Source of the DNA: Arthrobacter sp. ov118
GTDB taxonomy: Bacteria; Actinomycetota; Actinomycetes; Actinomycetales; Micrococcaceae
Direction of reading: 5' to 3'
DNA: 64,000 bases
Assembly: GCF_900116495.1 (NCBI RefSeq)
Contig: NZ_FPAY01000001.1
Location: forward strand, 248,001 to 312,000
Within the stretch, counting starts at the first letter, position 1; each line of letters begins with the position of its first letter. Below, in pieces: positions 24,534-32,400 of the stretch. The translations under genes were made by a program, and so were the position numbers. The notes below the pieces were generated by a model. The model made no database searches. It saw only the letters and a program-made list of their open reading frames with translations, and was not told the origin of the DNA.

Positions 24534-25535
24534 TCAGGCGCGCCGCCGCTGGAGAACGTCATCCAGGTTGCTGAGCGCGCTCTGGGCCTTGCTGAGCTGC
24601 TTCGTCTCGTCATCGTCGGCCGTTTGGGAATCGGACCCCGCCGGCCGAGCCGAGGCCTGCTTCAACGACGGCTTCCCGACGGCTTTCGGCGCCTGCGGCA
24701 GATCGAGCGGCAGGGGGGCCGCACGTTCGGCCTTCGGCGCTTCGACATAGGTGGGCTTGGGAACGTCGACGGGTTCCCAGCTCGAGCCTTCCGCGGGTGC
24801 CGGCGTTTCGGCTGCCGCGGCCGCCGCGGTATCCCCCGAGGCTGCCGCTTCGGCCAGGGCGGCCTGTCGGAGGTCCAGTGCGGTCAGCGGCTGCGGCTCA
24901 GGCTCCGGCGTGCCCCGGCCTGCTTCGGCGTCGAAGAGCGGGCTCTCGGGCCGGTCGGCGGGACGGCCAGCCGGACGGGAGGGGACCTCTTCGGGCCCTG
25001 TCGGGCGCGTGGCGCCCTGTTCCGGGCTGCCCATGGCCGCACGGAAGGCGGCATTCAGTTTCCGCCTCCGGTCCCGGACAGCCAGGCGGCGGAGCAATGC
25101 CACCGCAGCGACGGCGCCCAGCAGTGTCGCCACCGGCAGCCAACCGGATCCGACGCCGAACAGCCGAAAGACCGCGGACACCACACCCGTGAGCAGCGAA
25201 AGGGCACCGGCGACAGCAATGGCCAGCCGCCCCCAACGGATCCTGAACGCCCGCGTAGCAGCCGGGGTCGCCTTGGAGCTTGCCTCAGTCGCTGTGGCTC
25301 CCCGGGCAGCCCCCGGGTGCTGGGTGATGGTCATGGGATTCTCCTGCTGCGCCGCCATTTTCATAACCTTCCCCGCGTGTGGGTCTGCTGGTTCGATGTC
25401 GACGACGTCCGCTAGGAATTCGCCTGCAGGCTGCAGCTGGTGACGCCCATTCCGGAGAACGTAAGGCGCCACCCACACGATCCAGAGCGCAACAGCAATG
25501 ACAAGTATCACAGAGCTGCTAAGAGGGAAGTCCAC
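24534..25535 (-). CDS. GlpR/SepX-like membrane protein (Rv0996-type)
   Basis: About 333 residues. The N-terminal helix S-V-I-L-V-I-A-V-A-L-W-I-V-W (residues ~6-25) is followed by V-A-P-Y-V-L-R. Then come ~70 cytoplasmic residues, two close helices at about 105-125 and 130-148, and a long Pro/Ala/Glu-rich C-terminal tail. This topology, and the position next to rimJ and galU, match the actinobacterial division proteins known as SepX (Streptomyces) and GlpR (Corynebacterium), where GlpR is the membrane receptor of the MoeA-like protein Glp. The partner gene usually near it is not present here. Start: GTG 25535 or TTG 25541, neither with a ribosome site, so the mRNA may be leaderless. Confidence 0.65.
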   Translation of the reverse strand: MDFPLSSSVILVIAVALWIVWVAPYVLRNGRHQLQPAGEFLADVVDIEPADPHAGKVMKMAAQQENPMTITQHPGAARGATATEASSKATPAATRAFRIRWGRLAIAVAGALSLLTGVVSAVFRLFGVGSGWLPVATLLGAVAAVALLRRLAVRDRRRKLNAAFRAAMGSPEQGATRPTGPEEVPSRPAGRPADRPESPLFDAEAGRGTPEPEPQPLTALDLRQAALAEAAASGDTAAAAAAETPAPAEGSSWEPVDVPKPTYVEAPKAERAAPLPLDLPQAPKAVGKPSLKQASARPAGSDSQTADDDETKQLSKAQSALSNLDDVLQRRRA

Positions 25536-25653
25536 ACACAAAACCGTATGAGGTACATGGGGCACTGAGCCGCATTGTCGGGGGTGTGTCGCGCGCGGCG
25601 CGGCAATTAGCCGCCGCGGGGGCAAAGTGGCTGGTCAGGCGGCCGCCGTGGGT

Positions 25654-26274
25654 CTACGTCGAGCGGCTTCGCAACCACCTTGCGAGAAGTCCTTCTGGCA
25701 CTTCCTCAGTCGTGAGCGCGAACGTGCGGTGGTCGGCCCATTCGCCGTTGATATGCAGAAACCGGGGCCGGAATCCTTCGTCGCGGAACCCGAGTTTTTC
25801 CACCACCCGCAGGCTCGGCCCGTTCTCCGGTCTGATGTTGATCTCCATGCGGTGCAACCCAAGGGTTCCGAAACAATAGTCCGTTGCCATGGCCACGGCG
25901 GTCGGGGCGATCCCCCGCCCGGCCCGGTCCTTGTCCACCCAGTAGCCAAGCGTCGCCATCATGGCCGATCCCCACACAATCGAGGACACGGTCAGCTGAC
26001 CCACCATGACCGGCGCCTGGCGGCCGGGAATCCATTCCGCGATCACGAAGGGCAGTGCCGTGGCCTGGGCGGCCTGGGCCTTCAGCGACCGTACCATCTG
26101 GCGGTAGTCCGGCAGTCCGCCGCCCGGAACGGGGTTTGATGCCTCCCAGGGGGCCAGCCACTCGCAGTTGCGTGACCGGAGCTCGGTCCACTCCTTGCGG
26201 TCCCGGTACCGGATCGGGCGCAGTACGATGTCACCGCTCTCCAGCGTCACCGGCCAGTTGAAGGTGCCCCCCAC
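25654..26274 (-). CDS. GNAT N-acetyltransferase (RimJ-like)
   Basis: 206 residues of the RimJ/RimL subgroup, which acetylates N-terminal alanine/serine of ribosomal proteins. Typical stretches: V-L-R-P-I-R-Y-R-D near the start, the acetyl-CoA loop D-R-A-G-R-G-I-A-P-T (about 135-144) and N-I-R-P-E-N-G-P-S-L-R-V-V-E-K-L-G-F near the C-terminus. It starts 5 nt after galU on the same strand and is clearly in one operon with it. The target protein cannot be deduced. Confidence 0.88.
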   Translation of the reverse strand: MGGTFNWPVTLESGDIVLRPIRYRDRKEWTELRSRNCEWLAPWEASNPVPGGGLPDYRQMVRSLKAQAAQATALPFVIAEWIPGRQAPVMVGQLTVSSIVWGSAMMATLGYWVDKDRAGRGIAPTAVAMATDYCFGTLGLHRMEINIRPENGPSLRVVEKLGFRDEGFRPRFLHINGEWADHRTFALTTEEVPEGLLARWLRSRST

Positions 26275-26279
26275 GGGAG

Positions 26280-27197
26280 TTACTTGGCGAGGCTAGGGGC
26301 CAGGCTGGACGCGAAGCCGGGCAGCCATTCGCGCAGGCCCGGACCGAGGTCCTCGCTGTCGCAGGCCAGCTGGACGCAGGCCTTGAGGTAGCTGAGCTTG
26401 TCGCCGGTATCGTAGCGGCGGCCGCGGAAGACGACACCGTACACGCCGTAGCCCTCCCCCGTCCCGGCCGAGAGTTCCTGCAGGGCGTCCGTCAGCTGGA
26501 TTTCGCCGCCGCGGCCCGGCGCCGTGCGCTCGAGCACTTCGAAGACGGCGGGGTGCAGCACATAGCGGCCGATGATGGCCAGGTTGGACGGCGCGTCGGC
26601 GACGTCGGGCTTCTCCACGAGGTGCTTGATGCGGACGAACTCCTCGCCGCCGATCGCTTCGACGTCGGCGCAGCCATAGGCGCTGATCTGGGAGGGATCC
26701 ACCTCGATCAGGGCGACCACAGAGCCGCCGGTCTTTGCCTGGACTTCGATCATGGTGCTAAGGAGCTCGTCGCGGGCGTCAATAAGGTCATCGCCCAGCA
26801 GGACGGCGAACGGCTCCTGCCCGACGTGCTGCTTGGCACGGAGGACCGCATGGCCAAGGCCCATGGGGTCGCCCTGTCGGACGTAATGAATGTCACCCAG
26901 ATTGCTGGCGGCCTGGATGGACTCAAGCTTGGCAGTGTCTCCCTTGGCCTCCAGCATGGACTCCAACGCGGGAACGCGGTCGAAGTGGTCCTCCAGCGCC
27001 CGCTTATTCCGGCCCGTGATCATCAGAATGTCGTTAAGGCCGACATTCACGGCCTCTTCAACAACATACTGGATTGCCGGCTTGTCAACGACAGGCAGCA
27101 TTTCTTTGGGCATTGCCTTCGTGGCCGGAAGAAACCTGGTACCAAGGCCCGCGGCGGGGATGACGGCCTTGCGGACGGAAGCGTTCGGTGTGTTCAC
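26280..27197 (-). CDS. galU: UTP-glucose-1-phosphate uridylyltransferase
   Basis: Forms UDP-glucose from UTP and glucose-1-phosphate for cell-wall and capsule sugars. 305 residues; the nucleotidyltransferase loop G-L-G-T-R-F-L-P-A-T-K is at about residue 17 and P-K-E-M-L-P-V-V-D-K-P near residue 30. Also present are Y-V-R-Q-G-D-P-M-G-L-G-H-A-V and the E-K-P motif. First gene of the galU-rimJ operon (5-nt gap), divergent from the folate cyclo-ligase at 27302. Confidence 0.95.
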   Translation of the reverse strand: MNTPNASVRKAVIPAAGLGTRFLPATKAMPKEMLPVVDKPAIQYVVEEAVNVGLNDILMITGRNKRALEDHFDRVPALESMLEAKGDTAKLESIQAASNLGDIHYVRQGDPMGLGHAVLRAKQHVGQEPFAVLLGDDLIDARDELLSTMIEVQAKTGGSVVALIEVDPSQISAYGCADVEAIGGEEFVRIKHLVEKPDVADAPSNLAIIGRYVLHPAVFEVLERTAPGRGGEIQLTDALQELSAGTGEGYGVYGVVFRGRRYDTGDKLSYLKACVQLACDSEDLGPGLREWLPGFASSLAPSLAK

Positions 27198-27301
27198 TCG
27201 ACTAATCTAGCGGAGGGACCAATCATTGCGTAATTATTTGCACCGTCCCGCATGCCACAGACCGGTGCGGCACGGGCTTTAGAGGCAGAGGACGGGCCAG
27301 C

Positions 27302-27925
27302 ATGGCGTCAAAGGACGAAATACGCTCCAGCCACAGGGCAAGGCGGGCCGCCCTGCCGGGCGCCGCGATCGATGCAGCCGCTGCAGGCATCGCCCGGCAC
27401 GGGCTCGGGTGGGCCTCCGGGCTGGCCGGAGGCGGCCGGGGCACCTTCGCCGCCTACCTCGGGGTGGACGCGGAACCGCCCACACTGCCTCTTTTGTCAG
27501 CCCTGGACGCTGCCGGGCACCGCGTGCTGCTTCCGGTTTGCGAACCCGGTCTCGAACTGAGCTGGGTGTACTGGACCCCGGAGTCCGGGTATGCCCGCAG
27601 CAGGTTTGCTCCCATCCAGGAACCGGTCGGAGAGCGTCACGGCACTGCCGTGATGCTGGACGCCACTGCAATCTTCCTGCCGGCCACTGCCGTGGATTTT
27701 TCGGGCAACCGCATTGGCCAGGGCGGGGGCTATTACGACAAATTCCTAGCCGCCCTGGCCGGCCTGAGCGGCCCGTCCGGCGGGGCTTCCGACGCCGGGG
27801 CGCTGCCGACTGCCGCCGTCGTTTATGACACGGAGGTGCTGCCTGCGGGCAGCATCCCCGCCGAGGCGTTCGACCGGAAGGTCGACGCAGCTCTGACACC
27901 AGACGGGATTGTCCGGCTCCGCTAA
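27302..27925 (+). CDS. 5-formyltetrahydrofolate cyclo-ligase
   Basis: Converts 5-formyl-THF to 5,10-methenyl-THF with ATP. 207 residues; the N-terminal K-D-E-I-R-S-S-H-R-A-R-R matches the family's basic ATP-contacting start, and R-I-G-Q-G-G-G-Y-Y-D-K-F (about 137-148) is the nucleotide-binding loop. The reading frame ends 140 nt before the FmdB-type gene, with a CIRCE-like operator in between. The neighbourhood (galU, FmdB) is conserved in actinobacteria. Confidence 0.92.
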   Translation: MASKDEIRSSHRARRAALPGAAIDAAAAGIARHGLGWASGLAGGGRGTFAAYLGVDAEPPTLPLLSALDAAGHRVLLPVCEPGLELSWVYWTPESGYARSRFAPIQEPVGERHGTAVMLDATAIFLPATAVDFSGNRIGQGGGYYDKFLAALAGLSGPSGGASDAGALPTAAVVYDTEVLPAGSIPAEAFDRKVDAALTPDGIVRLR

Positions 27926-27950
27926 GAGGGGTCCAGTGGGGATGGTAGAA

Positions 27951-27977
27951 TTGGCACTCAGGCCCTGCGACTGCTAA
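27951..27977 (+). promoter_or_regulatory. CIRCE-like HrcA operator upstream of the FmdB-family gene
   Basis: TTGGCACTC, 9-nt spacer, GACTGCTAA. This is the CIRCE consensus TTAGCACTC-N9-GAGTGCTAA with one mismatch per arm and exact spacing. A good -10 (TAGAAT, 27946-27951) abuts it, so HrcA binding would cover the transcription start. Confidence 0.7.
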
Positions 27978-28065
27978 GTGACGGATACCGGCGAGGAATG
28001 AATCGGCCGGGATCCCGACCCAACAGCACGGGACCTGCTCGTTTGCCCCAGAGTGAGGATTTCCA

Positions 28066-28323
28066 ATGCCCACGTACGCATACGCCTGCAAGGACTGCAG
28101 CCACGCCTTCGAGATCGTGCAGTCATTCAGCGACAACTCCCTTACGTCATGCCCGGAGTGCCAGGGCACGCTGCGCAAGAAGTTCAACAGCGTCGGCGTA
28201 GTGTTCAAGGGCTCCGGCTTCTACCGGACCGACTCGCGCGATACCAAGGGCAGCACAGTTTCGCCGGCCCCCGCCGCGCCCGCGACTCCCGCGCCGGCGC
28301 CGGCCGCGGCTGCTGCCAGCTGA
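28066..28323 (+). CDS. FmdB-family zinc-ribbon protein (Ruc/Rv0991c-like)
   Basis: 85 residues. The N-terminal zinc ribbon has Cys pairs C-K-D-C (8, 11) and C-P-E-C (29, 32); then F-K-G-S-G-F-Y-R-T-D, a family hallmark, and a disordered Pro/Ala tail of about 20 residues. In M. tuberculosis the related Rv0991c (Ruc) is, as I recall, a redox-regulated chaperone controlled by HrcA; the CIRCE-like site 90 nt upstream fits this. It lies next to folate cyclo-ligase as in mycobacteria. The ATG has GAGGA upstream. Confidence 0.88.
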   Translation: MPTYAYACKDCSHAFEIVQSFSDNSLTSCPECQGTLRKKFNSVGVVFKGSGFYRTDSRDTKGSTVSPAPAAPATPAPAPAAAAAS

Positions 28324-28356
28324 CTCTCCTGCGGTAGGCGCTTCCGTGTAGCCACT

Positions 28357-28386
28357 GGCGCCGTCCGGAACGATCCCGACGGCGCC
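28357..28386 (+). terminator. Hairpin terminator after the FmdB-family gene
   Basis: Perfect 9-bp arms (28357-28365 and 28378-28386) with a 12-nt loop, 33 nt after the stop codon. No T-run. Confidence 0.55.
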
Positions 28387-28546
28387 TGGCAGCGCCCGCG
28401 CCGAGCCAAGGGAAGTTTCCTCCCTGCAGTCATGCAGGCCCACGGTGGCCCAACGCTTGTTCCCAGTGACTGTGTCCTCATGCCGTTATCCACATAGGCG
28501 GTACCGCAGCTGCCGGCGGGCGCCGGCGACCCCGTACCGTGGCGGC

Positions 28547-29434
28547 ATGTCACTTCCCCTAGGCCCGGCTTTCCCGTTTTTCTGGCGCTCGTCTTTCTCC
28601 CGGACCTCGTCCCCGTCACCGCCTAGGCGCGCAAAGGGCCACCGCCGCTCAGCCCGTGCCGCCCGTCTCCAAGGCCTTCCTCCAGCCAGGATTTCGGCCG
28701 CCAGCAGCTCCCCTCAGCGCCGGACCATCCTCGGCGGGCCGCACCCACAACGGCTGCCGCGGGGTCACCTGCCGCGCGGTCGCCTTTCGCGGCGCCGGTT
28801 GGGCGGCTGGTTGAACCGGAACCGGCGGCTCATCGCCGCCCTGCTGTTGTGCACCGCCGCCGGCGTTACCGTTCAGCAGTTGACCCCGGCACCCGCTGAT
28901 TCGATCATCGCTTTCGCGGCAGCGGCCGATCTTCCCGCGGGACGGACCGTAGCCCCCGGCGACCTGAGCAGGATCAGCGTGCCGCCCGGAATGGTGCCGG
29001 CGGGCAGCCCGGACAGCGAGAAAGCGTTCGAGGGCAAGCAACTGGCCGCACCGCTGCGGAAGGGTCAGCTCGTCACCGATGCTCAGGTACTTGGCCCGGG
29101 CCTGCTCACAGGCAGCCCGCCCGGCTCCGTGGCCGTGCCGCTGAGGATGGCCGACGCCGCGTCCGTCCAGCTGGTCTCCCCGGGACAACTCGTCAACGTC
29201 GTGCTCACCAGCGGCAATGACTTTGAAAAACCCGGCGGGAGCCGGATCCTCGCCGAAGCCGTCCCGGTGCTATGGACGTCCGTGCAGGGCGGCAAGGCAG
29301 GGCCGTGGCTGGCGGGCGCAGACACCGACGGGCTGATCGTAGTGGCGGCCGCAGCCGATCAGGCACATCGGCTGGCCGGCTCATCCACCCAGGGCAAGCT
29401 CTTCTTTGTACTCGTGGCGGCAAGGCCCGGGTAA
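28547..29434 (+). CDS. SAF-domain protein (CpaB/RcpC-like)
   Basis: About 295 residues. The first ~80 are an unusually long, Arg/Pro/Ser-rich basic stretch ending just before one membrane helix (L-I-A-A-L-L-L-C-T-A-A-G-V). The rest is extracytoplasmic and contains a SAF-type fold: D-L-P-A-G-R-T-V-A-P-G-D-L near the helix, then G-S-V-A-V-P-L-R and V-S-P-G-Q-L-V-N-V-V-L. CpaB/RcpC proteins assemble Flp/Tad pili, but no pilus genes are in this window. Start: the ATG at 28547 is preferred over 28445, though no strong ribosome site exists and a start after the basic stretch is possible. Confidence 0.75.
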   Translation: MSLPLGPAFPFFWRSSFSRTSSPSPPRRAKGHRRSARAARLQGLPPARISAASSSPQRRTILGGPHPQRLPRGHLPRGRLSRRRLGGWLNRNRRLIAALLLCTAAGVTVQQLTPAPADSIIAFAAAADLPAGRTVAPGDLSRISVPPGMVPAGSPDSEKAFEGKQLAAPLRKGQLVTDAQVLGPGLLTGSPPGSVAVPLRMADAASVQLVSPGQLVNVVLTSGNDFEKPGGSRILAEAVPVLWTSVQGGKAGPWLAGADTDGLIVVAAAADQAHRLAGSSTQGKLFFVLVAARPG

Positions 29435-29487
29435 CCAGCCGCCGTGAGGCTGCTGGCGCGAGCATCTTTCAGCGCGTGCCGTCAGTC

Positions 29488-32400
29488 TCAGCTCCAGTGC
29501 GGAGGCTTCTGCTCCTGGAGCCAGGCGTCGTGGTCGTAATTGTCCCGCTGGTCGCCCCAGCGCCGGGGGTCGTCCTCGGCTGCCTTGTTTGGCAGCACGC
29601 CTCCGGAGGTGCCGGCCGGTGCCGCTGCACGACGGGGCCTTTCCCTGGGCTCCTGGTCCTCGGGCTCCTGGTCCTTGGGCTCCTGTTCAGTTCCCTCGCC
29701 GGTTGGCGCCTCCGTGGGTGCGGAGGTCCCAGCGTCCTGCTCATCGTTGGCGCTGGAGTTGTTCTGGATGTCGCCGTCCGCACTCATGTCGCCGGCCGCC
29801 TCCCTGCCTGTCATGCCTGATTCTAATTCCTGCCGCGGCCCAGATGCGGACGGGGCCGTGTCCCCGTGCACCACGGCAGACCGTTCCGCGTCCGCCGAGG
29901 GCACCTGTCCCGGCACGCCCTCAGGGGACTCCTGTCCAGGGAGGTCCTGCTCTGGAGACTGCCGCACCGGGGACTCCTGCCCTGGGTGCCGTTGCTGCGT
30001 CGGCGCGTGCCCTGAAGAGACGCCCCTCCTGCGGGCCCCTGAGTCGTTGATAACCAAGTGCTCGATGTCGTCATCGAAGAACCCTTGCGATGGCCGGAGC
30101 CGGCTGGAACTCGAAGGTTTCTCCAGCCCGAGGTAGCCGCCAATCCGGTCGGCGCAGGCGGACGGGTCGGTGAAGACCTCGATGGTCCACAGCGGCATGT
30201 AACGCCAGCCGAGACGTTCCAGGAGCTGCGGCCGGAGCCTGCTCCGTTCCCGGACGCTCATCCGCCGGTAGTGGCTTGTGCCGTCGGACTCGATCGCGAC
30301 CGGACGGGGTATCTCCGCATCCTCCTGGCCGATGGTGGTCATGGGGTCGGCGGCGGCCACCATGTTGAGGACGCCGTCGTACTGGTGCCAGACCCGTGCC
30401 CCGCGGGCCCGGAGGCGGTCGCCCAGATCTGCTACCAGCGGATCGGCACCGAGCGCCTGCTCGCTGGCGGCGGCACGGGAGGCGGGGCTGCCGAGATCCG
30501 AGTTGCCCGCGATCTCCCGGTCCAGCAGTTCGTAGAAATCCACGGCGCCATGGCTGAGGCGGCTGACGTCGAGGTCCTCCGGGCGGAAGCAACTCAGCAC
30601 GTGCAGAGACCGGCGTGCGCGCGTCATGGCCAGCGCGAATTTGGCGCGTCCCCCCTCGGCGGAGAGTGGACCGAGGCTGTGGAGCGTGCGCCCGTGCGGT
30701 GTGCGGCCATATCCCGGGGAGAATATGACGTGGTCGCGGACCAGGCCCTGGGCCCGTTCCAGATCCACCACGCGGAAGGACTCCTCCCCCGCGGTGAAGA
30801 AGCTGCTGAGCATCGGGTAGTTGGGCAACTGAGCCCGGATGGCCTCGCCAATCCGGGCGGCGTGGCGAAGGCTGCCGGTCACCACGGCCAGCGAGGTCCG
30901 TGGCCGAAGCCGGGCGTGCTCAAAGACGAGTTCCACCGCACGGTTCACCTCGGCGACAACCGATTCAACACCGTCGTGGTCGGCGCTGGGCAGTCCGGTG
31001 CCGTCGGGGAGATACTCCACCGTCAGCGCACGGTCAAGGCCCGTGGCGGATTGTCCCTCCGGGAGCCGCGCGAGTTCCCCGCGGTAATATCCCTTGCTGA
31101 GCTGGCGCACCAGGTCTTCATCGACCGCGCGGTACACGGTCCTGAGGTTCCAGACCGGAAGCACAGCGGACAGTGCCCGGTACGCGCTGTCAACGCTTTG
31201 GTACGAGCTCTCCCCCGCGGCGAGCCGTTCGACGCCTACGGTAAAGGTCCGGGGGCTGGCGATCTGTTCATCGCCGAAGGCGATGACCTGACGGGCCCGG
31301 GCGATGGCCGGGAGGACTGCCTGCAGCGACGTCGTCTCGGCGTCGAGGATCACGACGGCGTCGAAGGTCTGCTCGATCGGCAGGATCCCGGTCATGAGAT
31401 ACGGGCTGACCGACCACACGGGCACCAGTGTGGGCAGCAGCTCCTGGGCCTGGCCGCTCAGGGCCGCCAGGGTGACCCTGCCGTCCTTCAGGAGGCTGCG
31501 CAGCAGCTCGGCCTGGCGCGGGTAGGCCTCGATGGCCGCGCGCCAGCGCTCGGACAGGTTCCACCGCAGCCGGGCAGCGCCGCTGGCGATGTGGGCATTG
31601 TCCGCGAGACGGTACTCCGCTTCCAGCTGGCGCAGGGCGTCGCCGTCGGACATGGCGAGGTAGTCATCGCCGCTGATCATGGCTTCCAGGGCAGACTGCC
31701 ACCAGGCGAGCTCGAGTTCGGCGGCGACAGAGCCCTCGGGAACTTCACGCGCGGCGAGGTCTGCGAGCAGTTCGCCCAGGCCATGCTCGCGCATGCTTTC
31801 GACCAGCAGGGTGCGCTCCGGCAGGGTTTCGAGGGTCGCCGTGTCGGCGACGAGCCGCTGCACGCGGGTCAGGAGTTCGGCATAGGGCGCACGGTCCAGT
31901 TCGCCGCCGGCTGCGGTGTGTTTGACCGCCTGGCCCAGTTCGGCGAGTTCCGCCTCGAGCTGCCGGTAGAGACCGCTGATCTCAGCCAGACCGGACGGCA
32001 CGGCGGGGTGCCGCTGCGTGGTGGCGTAGCCGGACCAGGCGGCGCGCTGTTCCTGGACGAGGACCAGGGAGCTGTGCAGATCCGTGATGTGCACTCCGGG
32101 CCGGACATATTCCTTGGCCACCCTGCGCAGCCGGGACCGCTGCATGGACGGCATCTCGATTCCGCGTTCCCGGCGCCAGGCGGAGGACGCGGTCGCGGAG
32201 ATCAGGTCGTGGACGGGCCGGTCGAAGATATCGGGTGTGAATTTGTCCAGGCTTTCCCGGACCGCCACGAGAAGGTCGATCTGCTCGCCCCATTCGGCGA
32301 ACGTCCCGCCGAGGCGGATCTCGGCGTGTTCGGCCACTTCGTCCATGCGGCCCCGCAGCAGCGGCAGTTTCTCGGCCACCGAGCGGGCAACCGCCTGCGC

